Position numbers and translations under genes: made by a program. DNA of 13,166 nt from Physocladia obscura (lineage: Eukaryota > Chytridiomycota > Chytridiomycetes > Chytridiales > Chytriomycetaceae), in contig JADGJH010000920.1 of assembly GCA_027596945.1 (NCBI GenBank), positions 1-13,166 on the forward strand. Direction: 5' to 3'. A model generated the notes under the pieces. It was not told where the DNA came from. It ran no database searches and saw only the letters and a program-made list of their open reading frames with translations. Below, in pieces: positions 1-9,614 of this stretch (its first letter is position 1; each line of letters opens with the position of its first letter).

Positions 1-77
1 GTTGGCGGAGTGGTTAACGCGGTGCCCTGCTAAGGCATTTCCCTCTGGGAGCGCAGGTTCGAATCCTGTGCAGGACG
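1..77 (+). tRNA. tRNA-Ser (anticodon GCT), 5' end cut by the window edge
   Basis: The cloverleaf can be folded by eye. The D-stem is GCG/CGC (5-7 with 18-20). The anticodon stem GTGCC/GGCAT encloses the loop CTGCTAA, giving anticodon GCT, which reads the serine codons AGC and AGT. A long variable arm (TCCC/GGGA), typical of type II tRNAs such as Ser, follows. The T-arm is GCAGG, loop TTCGAAT, then CCTGT (53-69). The 3' acceptor strand GCAGGAC (70-76) is followed by discriminator G77. Only the last two bases of the 5' acceptor strand (1-2) are present, so five bases lie outside the window. A TTTT run at 79-82 is a normal RNA polymerase III terminator. No CCA is encoded, as expected for a eukaryote. 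Confidence 0.93.
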
Positions 78-122
78 ATTTTGCTCCAACAATCTCTTCA
101 ATTCATTCCTCTTTTGTTGCAG

Positions 123-329
123 GGGACTACGAAATGCAAAAATGGATTGTTCAACTTTATAAACCGAACTTTAACTACATGAATACAACTATGATTGTGC
201 CCATTGTGGTTTTTTTGTGGGTGAGTAGGTTTTTGTATTTCGTTTCACAAAATGTGAAATGAAATTGTTCAGTCCCCACCCCCTTTGTTGCAGCCTTGCA
301 AAGAAATTGTCAAGTTTGGAATTAAATAA
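123..329 (+). CDS. small unrecognised membrane protein, two exons (123-220, 294-329); may be 5' partial
   Basis: Exon 123-220 is preceded by a strong acceptor (TTTTGTTGCAG) and ends at TGG|GTGAGT. The next acceptor (CTTTGTTGCAG, 283-293) leads into 294-329, which ends at TAA 327-329. Reading phase is 0 across the 73-bp intron (221-293). Using ATG 134, the product is only 40 residues. It is a short aromatic N-terminus (MQKWIVQLYKPNF), a hydrophobic stretch (MIVPIVVFLW, about residues 20-29) and a short basic C-terminal tail (KEIVKFGIK). That shape resembles single-span accessory subunits of mitochondrial or ER complexes, but I do not recognise the family. The frame is also open upstream of ATG 134 (GDYE before the Met), so this may be the last part of a longer gene whose 5' exons lie left of the window. 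The tRNA would then sit in its intron. Too short to be certain it is coding. Confidence 0.45.
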
Positions 330-432
330 TTGCAATTGTTGGGACAAGATAAATGTGTGCATTTTAAAAATATTGTGAACAAAACAAGTTTGATTCAGGT
401 GACTACAGATAGTTTGGCAATTTTTTAATTGC
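330..432. other. short intergenic spacer between convergent genes
   Basis: This AT-rich gap of about 100 bp lies between the stop of the plus-strand micro-gene (329) and the minus-strand stop of the deaminase gene (433). It must hold both 3' untranslated ends. I see no AATAAA for either gene, only weaker AT-rich variants such as ATAAAT near 350. If the deaminase has one more 3' exon it would fall here, but no convincing one is visible. Confidence 0.4.
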
Positions 433-1502
433 TCATCTGCCGTGTTTGAAGGTTTTTGTTTGAAATTGACTGACATGTGATACCCATTGCTCCACTTCAA
501 GTCGAGACAGGCCTAAAACTTTCTGAGCAATTAAATACTCATCGCTCAGCTCTGAGCAGAATATCCCACGATCATCTGGTCAGAAAACTGTTGATTGTAG
601 ACATGGCATTTTAGTAATCTACACTCACCTGTGCATAAAACAAGGTTGCGATAGTTCCGCTCATGCCAAAGATGAACCAAATGATGCTTCTCAAATTCAG
701 AAACAGTGCCACCAAGCACATTGCTGCTCAAGCAAATCTCCATTGGAATGCCCCTCTGGCAAATGACATCCATCAACTTTTCTGGTACAAAAGTACAATG
801 CCCTAGCCTGTCTGGTTGTAACAAAAGAATCGTTTCAAGTTCGCCTTCCTCCGGTAGTGTTGCCACTTCGGCAAAATGGATAACCAGTTTGAGAGGTGGT
901 GAGCAATTTGTTTCCTTTACACGTGTTAGAGCTGGTACAAGATGGCGAATACCACCGGCAAGTGGATTCCCGCAGACATCAACACCAACTACTAGATCAG
1001 GATGCAAGAAATTATACGCAATTGCAAGATCTACAACATCGTTTGCCGTTTCGATGTTGTGGCGCCGATCGACTGAAAACAAAAGACGAACTGTCATTTT
1101 TGTTGAGCCATCTATGACACCATCATTATTCCTGTAACTTTCCACTGCTTGCACAACAGCATCAACGTATTTCCGCCGGCTCATGAGTGCAGTCTCACGT
1201 GGTGTTGTTCGCAATTCAAGATAAGTGCATCCGTCAGTCTCAAACGCCGCAAGAACTCTGCCAACAACAAACTGGAGCGCTTCTGCATCCTGCACTATTG
1301 AATAGATTGTTGACGAAAATAGCGTGAAGCAGTCGTCGATTGTGAAGCCGGGAGATCCTGGGAGTTGGATTTCGGATTCGGCAGGAAAATGAGCTCCGCG
1401 TTTCGCAGCAAGTTCACGTAGGTCGTTGAGCGAAATAGATCCATTGAGGTGTGCATGCAATTCGGTTTTGCGTAAGCTGCGTGCCCATATTTTATCGTCC
1501 AT
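433..1502 (-). CDS. adenosine deaminase-like protein (ADAL / N6-methyl-AMP deaminase family), two exons
   Basis: Exons are 1502-629 and 575-433, joined across a 53-bp intron (628-576; donor GTGAGT, acceptor CTGACCAG). The phase-1 join rebuilds the family motif LCTDD. The product is 338 residues, close to the usual length of about 350. Visible zinc and catalytic positions are H16 and H18 (LHAHLNGS), H209 and E212 (IHFAE), H235 (RLGH), S260-N261, and D292-D293 (CTDDRGIF). GVDVCGNP at 173-180 fits the family's GLDLSG-type motif. The N-terminal KTELHAHLNGSIS and the overall spacing match ADAL/MAPDA better than classical adenosine deaminase or adenine deaminase. The expected reaction is hydrolytic deamination of N6-methyl-AMP or a related 6-substituted purine nucleotide to IMP in the cytosol. 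RLGHC carries Cys where relatives usually have Gly (RIGHG). The last residues after about 320 do not look conserved: a possible donor GTATCA at 483 might send the transcript to another 3' exon, so the C-terminus is less certain than the rest. Confidence 0.88.
576..628 (-). other. intron of the deaminase gene (53 bp)
   Basis: The donor is GTGAGT at 628-623 and the acceptor CAG ends at 576. Without splicing the frame reads on past the conserved LCT and loses the invariant Asp-Asp. Removing these 53 bases restores CTDDRGIF in frame, so the intron is supported by family conservation and not only by splice signals. Confidence 0.88.
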
Positions 1503-1607
1503 TGGATGCTTTTCAGTTTGGTTCGAAAACTAAAAAAGATTTATCGTGATAAAAAAGTCAAAAAGATTAATGCCACGCAATACATTCGGTATTGACTCCA
1601 GCTTCGC

Positions 1608-1614
1608 TTATATA
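1608..1614 (-). promoter_or_regulatory. TATA-like element upstream of the deaminase gene
   Basis: TATATAA reads on the minus strand 106-112 bp before the deaminase ATG, inside a small near-palindrome (CGCTATATAAGCG). The distance is reasonable for a TATA box with a short 5' leader. AT-rich DNA yields such matches by chance, so this is only a candidate. Confidence 0.3.
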
Positions 1615-1745
1615 GCGGTATTTATCATCATTAACCACCTTATAACTGTACCAAACAATCCCAGGCCATTTGTAATACCTCAGACCCTATCTTATTTAAG
1701 CCCTCAGTGAAATTACAATTGAATATTTCGATAAGTTTGAATCAC

Positions 1746-1751
1746 TTTATT
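1746..1751 (-). promoter_or_regulatory. polyadenylation signal AATAAA of the TPR/MLP gene
   Basis: A perfect AATAAA on the minus strand begins 19 bases past the stop codon (1772-1770). Position and sequence match a canonical eukaryotic cleavage/polyadenylation signal and imply a very short 3' UTR. Confidence 0.65.
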
Positions 1752-1769
1752 GCTATTTTGTTTCTCTTG

Positions 1770-1902
1770 TTACAGTCCACGCCCCCGTCCAACCATTCGC
1801 CCCCGTCCACCTCGACTTAAATTAGCACCACCACCACGAGAAAACTGGCCAGGATTTTGAGGTGGTAGCTGTTGCTGCTGTTGCTGCTGCTGTTGCTGCT
1901 GC

Positions 1903-1933
<31 letters not shown>

Positions 1934-4900
1934 CCTGCTGTTGTCCTGACACATCAACTCTTTGACGATTTAGAATCCGAACCGCTGGGTTTTGAGTAAC
2001 AACTCGAAGAGGTGACGTGGATACATCTGGTTTTGGGGCAAAATATTCTGAAAGATTGTTAGACGATTGTAACACAAAAGCACAACGACAAACCAATTTT
2101 GGTGAAAGATGGCCGAGGTGTTGAACCTGTTGTACTTCCCAATGCGGGTAAGACTACGGCATCTGACGTTAGTGGTTTTAAAGGCGTTAAAGAATTATTT
2201 GAATGTGCCGATGCCACAATCTCTACGGAAAAATATTCGATTAACAGAGAAAAAAACCAGAAAAAAAAGAGTAATTTACCAGTCGATGGTATTTCATCAG
2301 GTGCTCGCCTTTTAATGCCCTTTTTGAGTTGATCTCTGAGAGCAATTAAATGAGCATTGCTTTGTTCTGTCGCAATTGGTTGTGAAGGCGTTCTGACTAT
2401 GGGTGTATTTTGCTGTACAGGCGTTATACTTATGGGAGAATTCTGCTGTGTAGATTGTATGACGGTTGGTGCATTCAGCTGTATAGATTTTACGACAGTT
2501 GGTGCATTCTGCTGCGTAGACGTCATAGTTTTTGTAATCTGATCGACAGAGTCTGTATTCAATTCAAGCAGCGATTGCACAGCAGGAGGAGCTGAAGTAC
2601 CTGGTTCCAACGCCTTTGAAACAAGGGACGACGAAGCTTGATTAACACTTGAACGTTGTAATCTGACAATTGATGGCTTTTGAGGAAGTGGTATTGTGGC
2701 AGGCGTAACTGGTTGTTGCGTTTGGCTGATTTGTTTACTTTCAATTGGTGCTGTAACATCTGACTTGTTTAAGACGCTATCGATAGTTTCACTGGAGTTC
2801 ATTCCCATTTCGAGAGATTTTGAGGGGATTTCTGAATCAATGGTGGAAAAATTTTTTTCATCTGATTTTTTTGCCTCAAAATTTGCTGACTCAATTATTG
2901 TATTTTTTACAAGATTCGGGGTTGAAATTTTTTCATTGTTTTCGGTATTACCGACATTAGCAGAATCAATACACAAATCATTCGAGATGCAAATTTCATT
3001 GGAATTTTGTTTAACTTCAATATTTGGTAATGAATTAAATCCATTGAGGACAATAATTTCGTTAGAATCTTTAACAAATTCTTCGGAAGTATAATTTTGC
3101 GGTGGAGATATTTCACTTTCGATTGAAATAGGATGATTTAGCTGCTCAGGATTTGATACCTTTATTTCTTCATTTGAATCCTCGATTTTGGACCGTTTTG
3201 AAGAATTGTTAGATTGAATCACGTTGGAAATTGGTAAAGTCGTTGGTTGAATTGGTATTTTCGATGATGCTGAAACTTCTTCTTCGCGTTGACGCTTTGG
3301 GCTTGCAGTTGGTGGCTCACTTAAAGAAGTGGATAGTAACGCTGGCTTTATCGACGCTGTATCTACCGCAACAGAGAATTCAGCTGCCATCATCGGTTTG
3401 ATAATCTCCGAAGTTTCTTGTGGCTTTTCTTGTTCTTCAAGCTCTTTGATTCGTATTTCAAGATTTCTATTATTTTCCATAGAGTTCTTCAGTTTCGCTT
3501 GACCGTCTTTGATTCTTTCAATCATTTTGTTGATTTTTGCATTTGCTTGAAAAACCTTGTCGCCACATTTTGCTTTCCATTCCTCAATCTGTGCTAGAAG
3601 GTTTGTCTGAATAAAAAATCGATCAGTAGAAACCAATATTAACGAATTTTTCAAGGTGATTTTCCAACCTCATTTGCCTTCAAAGTTTCATTTTCGTTGA
3701 TTAATTTAAATAGTTCGGCTCGTTTACTTGTCAGTTCCAGTGTTACTTCGGTGAGTTGAAGTTCAACACTCCTCATTGATTCCATAATTTTGATTTTCTC
3801 TGACTCAAAAACGCTCTGGACACCATTATATTTTTCAGATAATGTCGAAATTTGATCTTTTAACGCTTGATGCTCGGCAGGATCAACACGGCTGTATTTG
3901 CCAAGGATTTGGTTAGCGCGATTTGCCAACCGTACATTTTCTTCTTCCAGTATATGAATGCGAGTTTTTTGTGTCTCTATTTCCCCTTGAAGTGCTGAGT
4001 TTTGATCTAGAAATATGTTTTCAACAAAAAAAAAAAGAGAAAAAAAAAGACAAGCCAAAAACCTCTGAGAGGAACAGATTCGGTATTCATTTTTCTAATT
4101 TTGTTTTCGAGAAAATCAATTTTCTTGCTGAAATTGTTGTTGTCCCGTCGAAGCTTATTGCTCGCCTCCGTCAGTAAATTAATGGTATCAATTTTGTTCA
4201 TAAGATCGTTGTGCAATCTTTCCGCATCTGCATTTGATTGCCCCGTTAAGCGCTCCTGCATTAAAAATAAATCATGTATAAATATTGTATTAAGAGAATA
4301 AGCACTTCTGAAATTATTTTGCTCACTTTGTTCAAAGCAATTCTGGTTTCCTCCAAAGATTTTTGGATATATTTGAGCTGGTCTTGAGCTCTATTTGCCT
4401 GTTGCACCGCCAATTCCCTTTCCTTTTCAGCAATTTCCTTCTCACGACATAGATGGCGAATCAAATTTGATGTTTCCGAACTTGCAATATTTGATACCGG
4501 GTCAAAATTTTGCAACTCGCCTTTTTCACGTATATTATGAGCTGTTGAGGATATTGACTCATATTGGTCACGAAGAAATACGTTTTGAGATGTTAAATCA
4601 GCGTTTCTGCTCATTTCATGGTTAAAACATTTCTAATTCAAAAAAAAAAAAAAAAAAAAAGAAGAGAAACTCACATTTCTTTCAGCAATTCAATTTCACT
4701 CTTGAGTTGAACAATAGTTTCTTTTGCGTCTGAAATTTCTATTGTAAACTTTTTCTCTTCGGCTGATAATTTTTCCTGTTGACAGGTATTAAGCAAAATT
4801 AAACGCAATTTAAAATTAAATGAAAAAACAAACCTGAGTAGCTAAGACTTGGGTATTTGATTTAATTAATTCTGCACGCAATTCTTCTGCGATTCTGATT

Positions 4901-7900
4901 CTGTCAGACTCAAGCAAAATTATTTTGTCATAGTCGGTCTTTGCCTCATTTAAGCGCTCTTTACATTGGCGAAGTTCATTTTGCAAACTTTGCTGCTTTG
5001 TAATTGCCTAGATAAATATTATTCAGTATTTAAATTAAGGGAAAAAAAGAAAAAAAAACGAAGAAAAAAATCGTTCAATACCAACCAACGTTTCAGTTGT
5101 ACGCAGTCGAGTCATTTCGTCTTCCATACGACTGCGTTCCATTAAAAATTCAATTTGATCCTTGTCAATTTGGGTCCTCATTTCAGTCAATTCTTCAAGT
5201 GCCTGAGTTAACTTTAATTCTGCATCTAATCGAAACGTTTCCAAAGCGGTTTTTGCAGCCTAAATTTTGGAAGTTAAAAAAAAACTTTATATATAAATAT
5301 ATATTGACAGAATTGAACAAACTTGAAGCTCTGAAATCTTTTTATCGCTGTTATCGCGGTACGAAGCAAAAGTGGCATCAAAATCGGCAATTTTCTCCAT
5401 GAGTTTTTCTTCAGATGCTTTTGAAATTGCCTTGTATTGCTCTATGTGCTCCCGTTGCGATTCAATTGTGGATTGTGAGGCAGACAGTTTAGCCCTGTTC
5501 ATTGTCAGATCAAGAAAAAATACATGAAATAACATACTTAGTACTAAGTAAATCAGCTTCCAGTGCCCCGATAATGGCGCTTTCTGAGCTTCCTGCTTGG
5601 TTTGTGTTTTCTGTCAGGGTGTATCTCGACAATCTTTCCTCTGATAAAGCGAGTTGCGTCTTTAGGCCCTCGATTGTTTTTGTATATACAACTTCTTTTT
5701 CTTTTAATTCTGATATTTCCTTTCGCGATTCTTGGAGTTCAGTAAGCTGGATTTGGTTTTAAAAAACTATTTCACACAGAAGAGAACACTCACAAGTCGA
5801 TCCACTTGAATTCTATAATTTGCAATACTTGATTCAAGTCGCAGGTTTTCCGCCTCGGCTTTATCTTTCACAGTAATAATTTCGAGTTTTAGTCCTGCTA
5901 TTGTATCTTCAAGCTTTTTGGCTACATCTTTTCCTTTTTCAACAGCTTGCTTTATTCGCGACTCAGAATCGCCGAACATTGTTTGCAGTCTACGCAAGTG
6001 TTCGGTCGCCAAATTAAGTTGAGCAATAAGTTCACTGTTTTCTGTTTGCAATCGAATTTCGCTCGCGGCCAAAAGATTTCGTTCACCCCGAATATGCCGG
6101 ATTTCACTTTTGCTACTTTCAAGTGCTTGACGCATATCCGAGACTTGGTTGGTAAACTCTTGGAATTTTAGTTCATGGGTCGTTTGAAGCGACATTAAAG
6201 CCGAAATTCTGGAATGTAATTCGGTTTTTTCAATCATTTGAAAATCTGAATGCTCTCGAAGACTTTGGTATCGTTCTATTAACGTTTCAAAAGTACAAAA
6301 AAAGTCGTTAACAAGTTAAAATACGAAAGGCAATAAGAAAAGGAATATTGGTACCTTGCAAATTATTCAAAGCGCTGTTGAGCTTTGCAACTTGAATTTC
6401 CAGCTCATTTCGCGATCGCATTAATTTTTCATTTGTTTTTTTCAGAGAAGAAGTATCTGTGCCAGTTTCATTTCTAAACTCATCAAACTCAGTTTGCAAC
6501 TGCATATACATGCTTTCATAGTTTGTGATATGCCCAATTGGTGCAGTATTCGTACTTGGGCTTAATGGAGCGTGACTTCCGAACTCATTCGCATTTTTGT
6601 TGCTGTTATCAAGTAACCACTTAATTTGATCTCTTTCCCTTTTGTAACTACCAGCTTTCAATTCTATAACTCGCAGTGACTCTTTAGTCTTCGAAAATTC
6701 TGCCCGAAGCTCCTGCAACTCCGATGTGGTGGTTTTAATTGCCTGTAATGCAGAGTTTTCGGCAAGAAGTTTTTGTTCAATTTCAGTGGCAGCCACAAGC
6801 TTTGTACGTAGGTTCGAATTTTGCGTCTGAAGCTCCGCAATGGAGGAAAACAGTTCCGAGTTGACGTCGTCACTGCAAACAGGAATATCGATTAAATTTG
6901 ATGCTTGCTTGAAATTTTCCACCTGATGGAGCAGGTGTTGGACTTGATTGTTCAAAGTCGTAGTCTCTATGAAAATTTTTTAATTTTCATCGATTAAAGG
7001 ATTCCAACCTTTTAAAATGGTGTCGTTTTTCAATTTTGCAGCATTTAATTCACTTTTCAGAATGGACATAGCATTTTTTAATGTTTTCTTCTCGTTGCGT
7101 AACGACTCAAGTTCGGAATTCAAATGATTTACTTCCTTCGATAAATTTCGTTTATCTGCCATGGCTTGTTTGATTATTGGTGCCTTTATTTTCAAGATAA
7201 TCGTTTTAGTCAAAACTAAATTAACGGCAACGTCAACCAACCCGCTCGTGTACATCAGCAACAATTAAATTTAAATTTTCGTTCAACCGGAAATTTTCTC
7301 CTTTTAATCGCAGATTTTCATCTTTCAATAGAGAATATTCGGCGTACTGTATTAGTTTTCAATGCGACATGAATAAATCAAAGTTATAAAAATAATTACA
7401 ATTTCGGTGAAAGTTTTTCCTGATTTTTGGTGAGACATTGCTGCTTGAGAGGCTGGATTCAAAACAGAAAGCTGGAAAAATTCAATGAGTTATTTTGTTT
7501 TTTAAAAACATAATTCAGTCATTTTCATTTACTTTTGAAACTTACACTTTGCGTTACTTGGCTTTCGCGAATTAACGCTTGGATTTGGCTCTCCAATTCT
7601 TCAATTCTTTCTTTTCGAGTCTCCAGATCCCGCGAGAGTGATTCGCATTTTGTCTCAAGACTTGCTTTCGCTCGCAAAGCATCTTCGGCTCCAGATCGTG
7701 CCAAATTAACCTCCTCTATGGATTCCCGAACACGAATTTCGTGTTCTTCGGATTTCGCTTTGTATAAATTCGCTAGAGATTTTTGCATGTCGAGTTCGGA
7801 TTTGAATGATTCCTCTGATGCAATAAAACGTGCATTGGACTATAAAAATAAATGAGATCTGAGAAAAAAAAAGGTACTTGATTTGATATACCGATTCTAA

Positions 7901-8936
7901 TTTTTTCACAAGATCATCTATTCTTTCGTCATTGGCATTTGATTTTTGGACCAGAACGATTGATTTAGCTTCCAAAGACGCCTTATCTCGAGTCAAAGCT
8001 TCAACAACTTTGCACAAATCTGCCAATTGCGCATCCTTCATAGCGGTTTACAAACATTTTTTTAAATTTTTTTTTTAAATTTTTTTTTTTTACCTTCTCT
8101 TCCCTATATCGCGCAAACTCGCTAGCTTTTTCGCTGACTTCCCGGCTCAACCATTCCGCATTCGCTTTCATTTCTACTTTTTCCTTTTCAAACTGTAAAG
8201 CCAAGATGCGAAATTTCGCTTCCTCCGATTGCGCTTCATGAATAGCGTGTGATGCTTGTGTATTAGCTTGAATAGCAGATTTTAATTCCGCGCGTAACGA
8301 TTCGATTTCTTGGCGCGCAACTGCCAATTCTATGCGATTGGCAGCTACATCCTTTGTTTCAGATGCAAGATTAATCATGTCGAGCTTTAGCTGAGCATGT
8401 TCATCAGATATTTTTTCGAGAACTGTCTTTGTCTCAGCAACGGTGTGGCGTTCGCGTGCAAGTGTTGTTTCTGATATCAGTCCAAAAAAATAAGTAAACA
8501 GCAAGGATAATTTGTGATACTTACCCAACGCAATTATACTCGACGCCCTTAATGCAGCCAAAGATTCTGCGTCGGCCAACAAAGTGCGGATTCGTCTGGT
8601 TTCTGCTTCGAGACTGTGAGCACGGGAATCCAAGTTCTCGTCAAATGATTCGGCGGAAACTGCAGGTTCCGGAATTTCAGATACAGCGACTGGTTCGGCT
8701 GTTTTTTTGCTGGACAATGGCTCCGAATTTTGATGACTCTGTTGCATTTGATTTGGATGGAATAATAATTCATCCTGCGGTTGTTGCTGGTCTTTCTCGT
8801 TTGTATTCTGTCCTTCGCGTGCCAGTTTCGCTTGTCGCAGCGCTCTCAAAGCTTGAAGTCCCGAAATAAGCTTTGCGGCAGCCGCATTATTGGGGGTTGT
8901 TGCAGAAGTTGATGCTGTTTCTTTTTCGTTCTGCAT
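1770..8936 (-). CDS. nucleoprotein TPR / MLP1-type nuclear-basket coiled-coil protein, 20 exons, 2015 aa
   Basis: Exons 5'->3' on the minus strand: 8936-8525, 8470-8094, 8035-7892, 7839-7546, 7471-7400, 7346-7242, 7183-7009, 6966-6355, 6275-5794, 5746-5538, 5494-5323, 5259-5086, 5007-4834, 4775-4675, 4606-4327, 4255-4063, 4006-3669, 3606-2280, 2222-2094, 2047-1770. They total 6048 nt with phase kept at every join. The family call rests on collinear TPR/MLP motifs: the segment ending ARYREEK (about 222-263); FKSELDMQKSLANLYKAKSE (about 322-341); NPASQAAM..SGKTFTEIYAEY, then VHERAPIIKQ (464-473); KRERDQIKWLL, matching the family's RQRDMY region; and NQILGKYSRVDPAEHQALKD (about 1357-1376). Residues about 100-1500 are nearly continuous coiled coil. 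The tail (about 1500-2015) is disordered, with basic clusters PKRQREEE (about 1541) and KKGIKRRAPDE (about 1866), polyQ and an RG-rich end. Family members line the inner face of the nuclear pore and act in mRNA quality control, export and spindle-checkpoint anchoring. The length lies between yeast MLP1 and human TPR. The start is the first ATG in an Ala/Gln-rich N-terminus; a further 5' exon cannot be excluded. Least certain is the acceptor of exon 15 (two AGs within 3 bp). Confidence 0.93.
1773..1868 (-). other. RG/RGG-rich C-terminal tail of TPR/MLP
   Basis: The last 32 residues (1984-2015) follow the polyQ and include SRGGG, SRGGRGRMVGRGRGL and the stop. RG/RGG motifs are typical arginine-methylation and RNA-binding elements. 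Their presence here is seen directly; a role in RNA contact at the nuclear basket is inference. Confidence 0.8.
1869..1943 (-). repeat. polyglutamine tract (CAA/CAG repeat) in the TPR/MLP tail
   Basis: Read on the minus strand this encodes QQQ, E, then 21 uninterrupted Gln (residues about 1959-1983). It starts with a pure CAA run (near 1912-1931) and continues as mixed CAG and CAA. The pure CAA run suggests recent slippage, so length probably varies between strains. It sits just before the RG-rich C-terminus. Confidence 0.95.
2389..2520 (-). repeat. four tandem copies of an imperfect 33-bp / 11-residue repeat
   Basis: On the minus strand four consecutive 33-base units encode STQQNAPTVVK (2520-2488), SIQLNAPTVIQ (2487-2455), STQQNSPISIT (2454-2422) and PVQQNTPIVRT (2421-2389). 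The consensus is roughly S-x-Q-Q-N-x-P-x-V/I-x-x. They lie in the disordered tail encoded by exon 18. All four copies are in frame and diverged, so this is an older duplication that has kept its Gln-Asn-x-Pro pattern. Confidence 0.85.
4640..4660. repeat. 21-bp poly(A) run (polypyrimidine on the coding strand) inside intron 14 of TPR/MLP
   Basis: This uninterrupted A run on the plus strand reads as poly(T) in the transcript. It lies inside the 68-bp intron 4674-4607, downstream of the GTGAGT donor. Similar T-rich blocks occur in introns 12 (5008-5085) and 16 (4007-4062). Confidence 0.9.
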
Positions 8937-9614
8937 CAAATCTCTTTCATCAAAAAACACAGAAGTTTGGCAAAGATGATAGCTATTTTGGTCATAATTT
9001 CTTTTCAACTTTAAAAAACAGCAGTTTTAACAGTATATTTGAACTGTTCGTTTCACTCTCAGCGGCAAATTCACTGTCTTGTGTCTATGTCAAAAAAGAT
9101 TTGGAAATTTCTGGCAAAGTTCCACTATCTGTAACGAGTGGTGAAAAGACTAGAAGCCGTGATTTCTTCTACAAAGAGATGAGAAAAAACTTTTTCAGTC
9201 ACACATAAACTTTGTATTTATAGCTAAGATACTTCAATTCCTGAAATTGCTATAAATGTAGCATCAAACTCAAAAAATATCGTTTCTGAAGTTTGAAAGT
9301 CGAATGCAGACAGCTTAATATGCTTGGTGATGAGGATAATTGTTGAATTAATTTATTCAACCTGTGTTGAAAAATGAATTCGCTCTTTTTTGAAAATCAA
9401 ACAGTGGACTTGCCACTTCCGTCATTGAGCGGAAACTTGGTATCGATAACAAGTCAGAAAGTTCTATGAAAGGAGGAAAATAGCAAGACTTTTATAAGTC
9501 TGGTTCATTTTCTTTATTGGAAAGTTAAATTTTGAAGGTTTATATCCGTGAGAACCATACAAATTTTGTTTCGAAACAAACAGCAAAAACACATAAAAAA
9601 CAAACAAAAACAGA
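8937..9614. other. intergenic region: TPR/MLP promoter and glycosyltransferase 3' UTR
   Basis: This 678-bp stretch lies between the TPR/MLP ATG (8936) and the glycosyltransferase stop (9615). The left part is the 5' flank of TPR/MLP. A minus-strand TATAAATA lies at 9222-9215, about 280 bp before the ATG. A possible acceptor (CTCTTTGTAG, ending near 9174) could belong to a 5' UTR intron. The right part holds the glycosyltransferase 3' UTR and its poly(A) signal. Open frames here lack good starts and family features, so I call no gene. Confidence 0.55.
9513..9518 (-). promoter_or_regulatory. polyadenylation signal AATAAA of the glycosyltransferase gene
   Basis: AATAAA on the minus strand (context TTTCCAATAAAGAAAA) lies about 97 bases beyond the glycosyltransferase stop at 9615. 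The strand and spacing suit a 3' UTR of roughly 110-130 nt. Confidence 0.6.

Larger units (their letters stand above)
1503..1769. other. intergenic region: deaminase promoter and TPR/MLP 3' end
   Basis: This 267-bp stretch separates the TPR/MLP stop (1770) from the deaminase ATG (1502). No open frame of note is present. It carries a poly(A) signal close to the TPR/MLP stop and a TATA-like sequence about 105 bp upstream of the deaminase ATG. Confidence 0.6.

Noticed and set aside
706..1137. Plus-strand open frame of 143 codons opposite the deaminase exon
   Set aside because: It is the antisense shadow of a conserved enzyme exon; its translation has no domain and a biased Ser/Arg composition.
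1869..1943. Short-repeat array considered as a CRISPR or satellite
   Set aside because: It is a trinucleotide repeat in frame with TPR/MLP coding sequence and encodes polyQ; there are no spacers.
2357..2595. Plus-strand Cys/Val-rich frames with internal repeats
   Set aside because: They are antisense readings of the 11-residue QQNxP repeat in TPR/MLP exon 18; the repeat explains their pattern.
8937..9008. N-terminal extension of TPR/MLP from 9008
   Set aside because: The first codon there is TTG, not ATG; the first ATG is at 8936. A real extension would need an unseen upstream exon.
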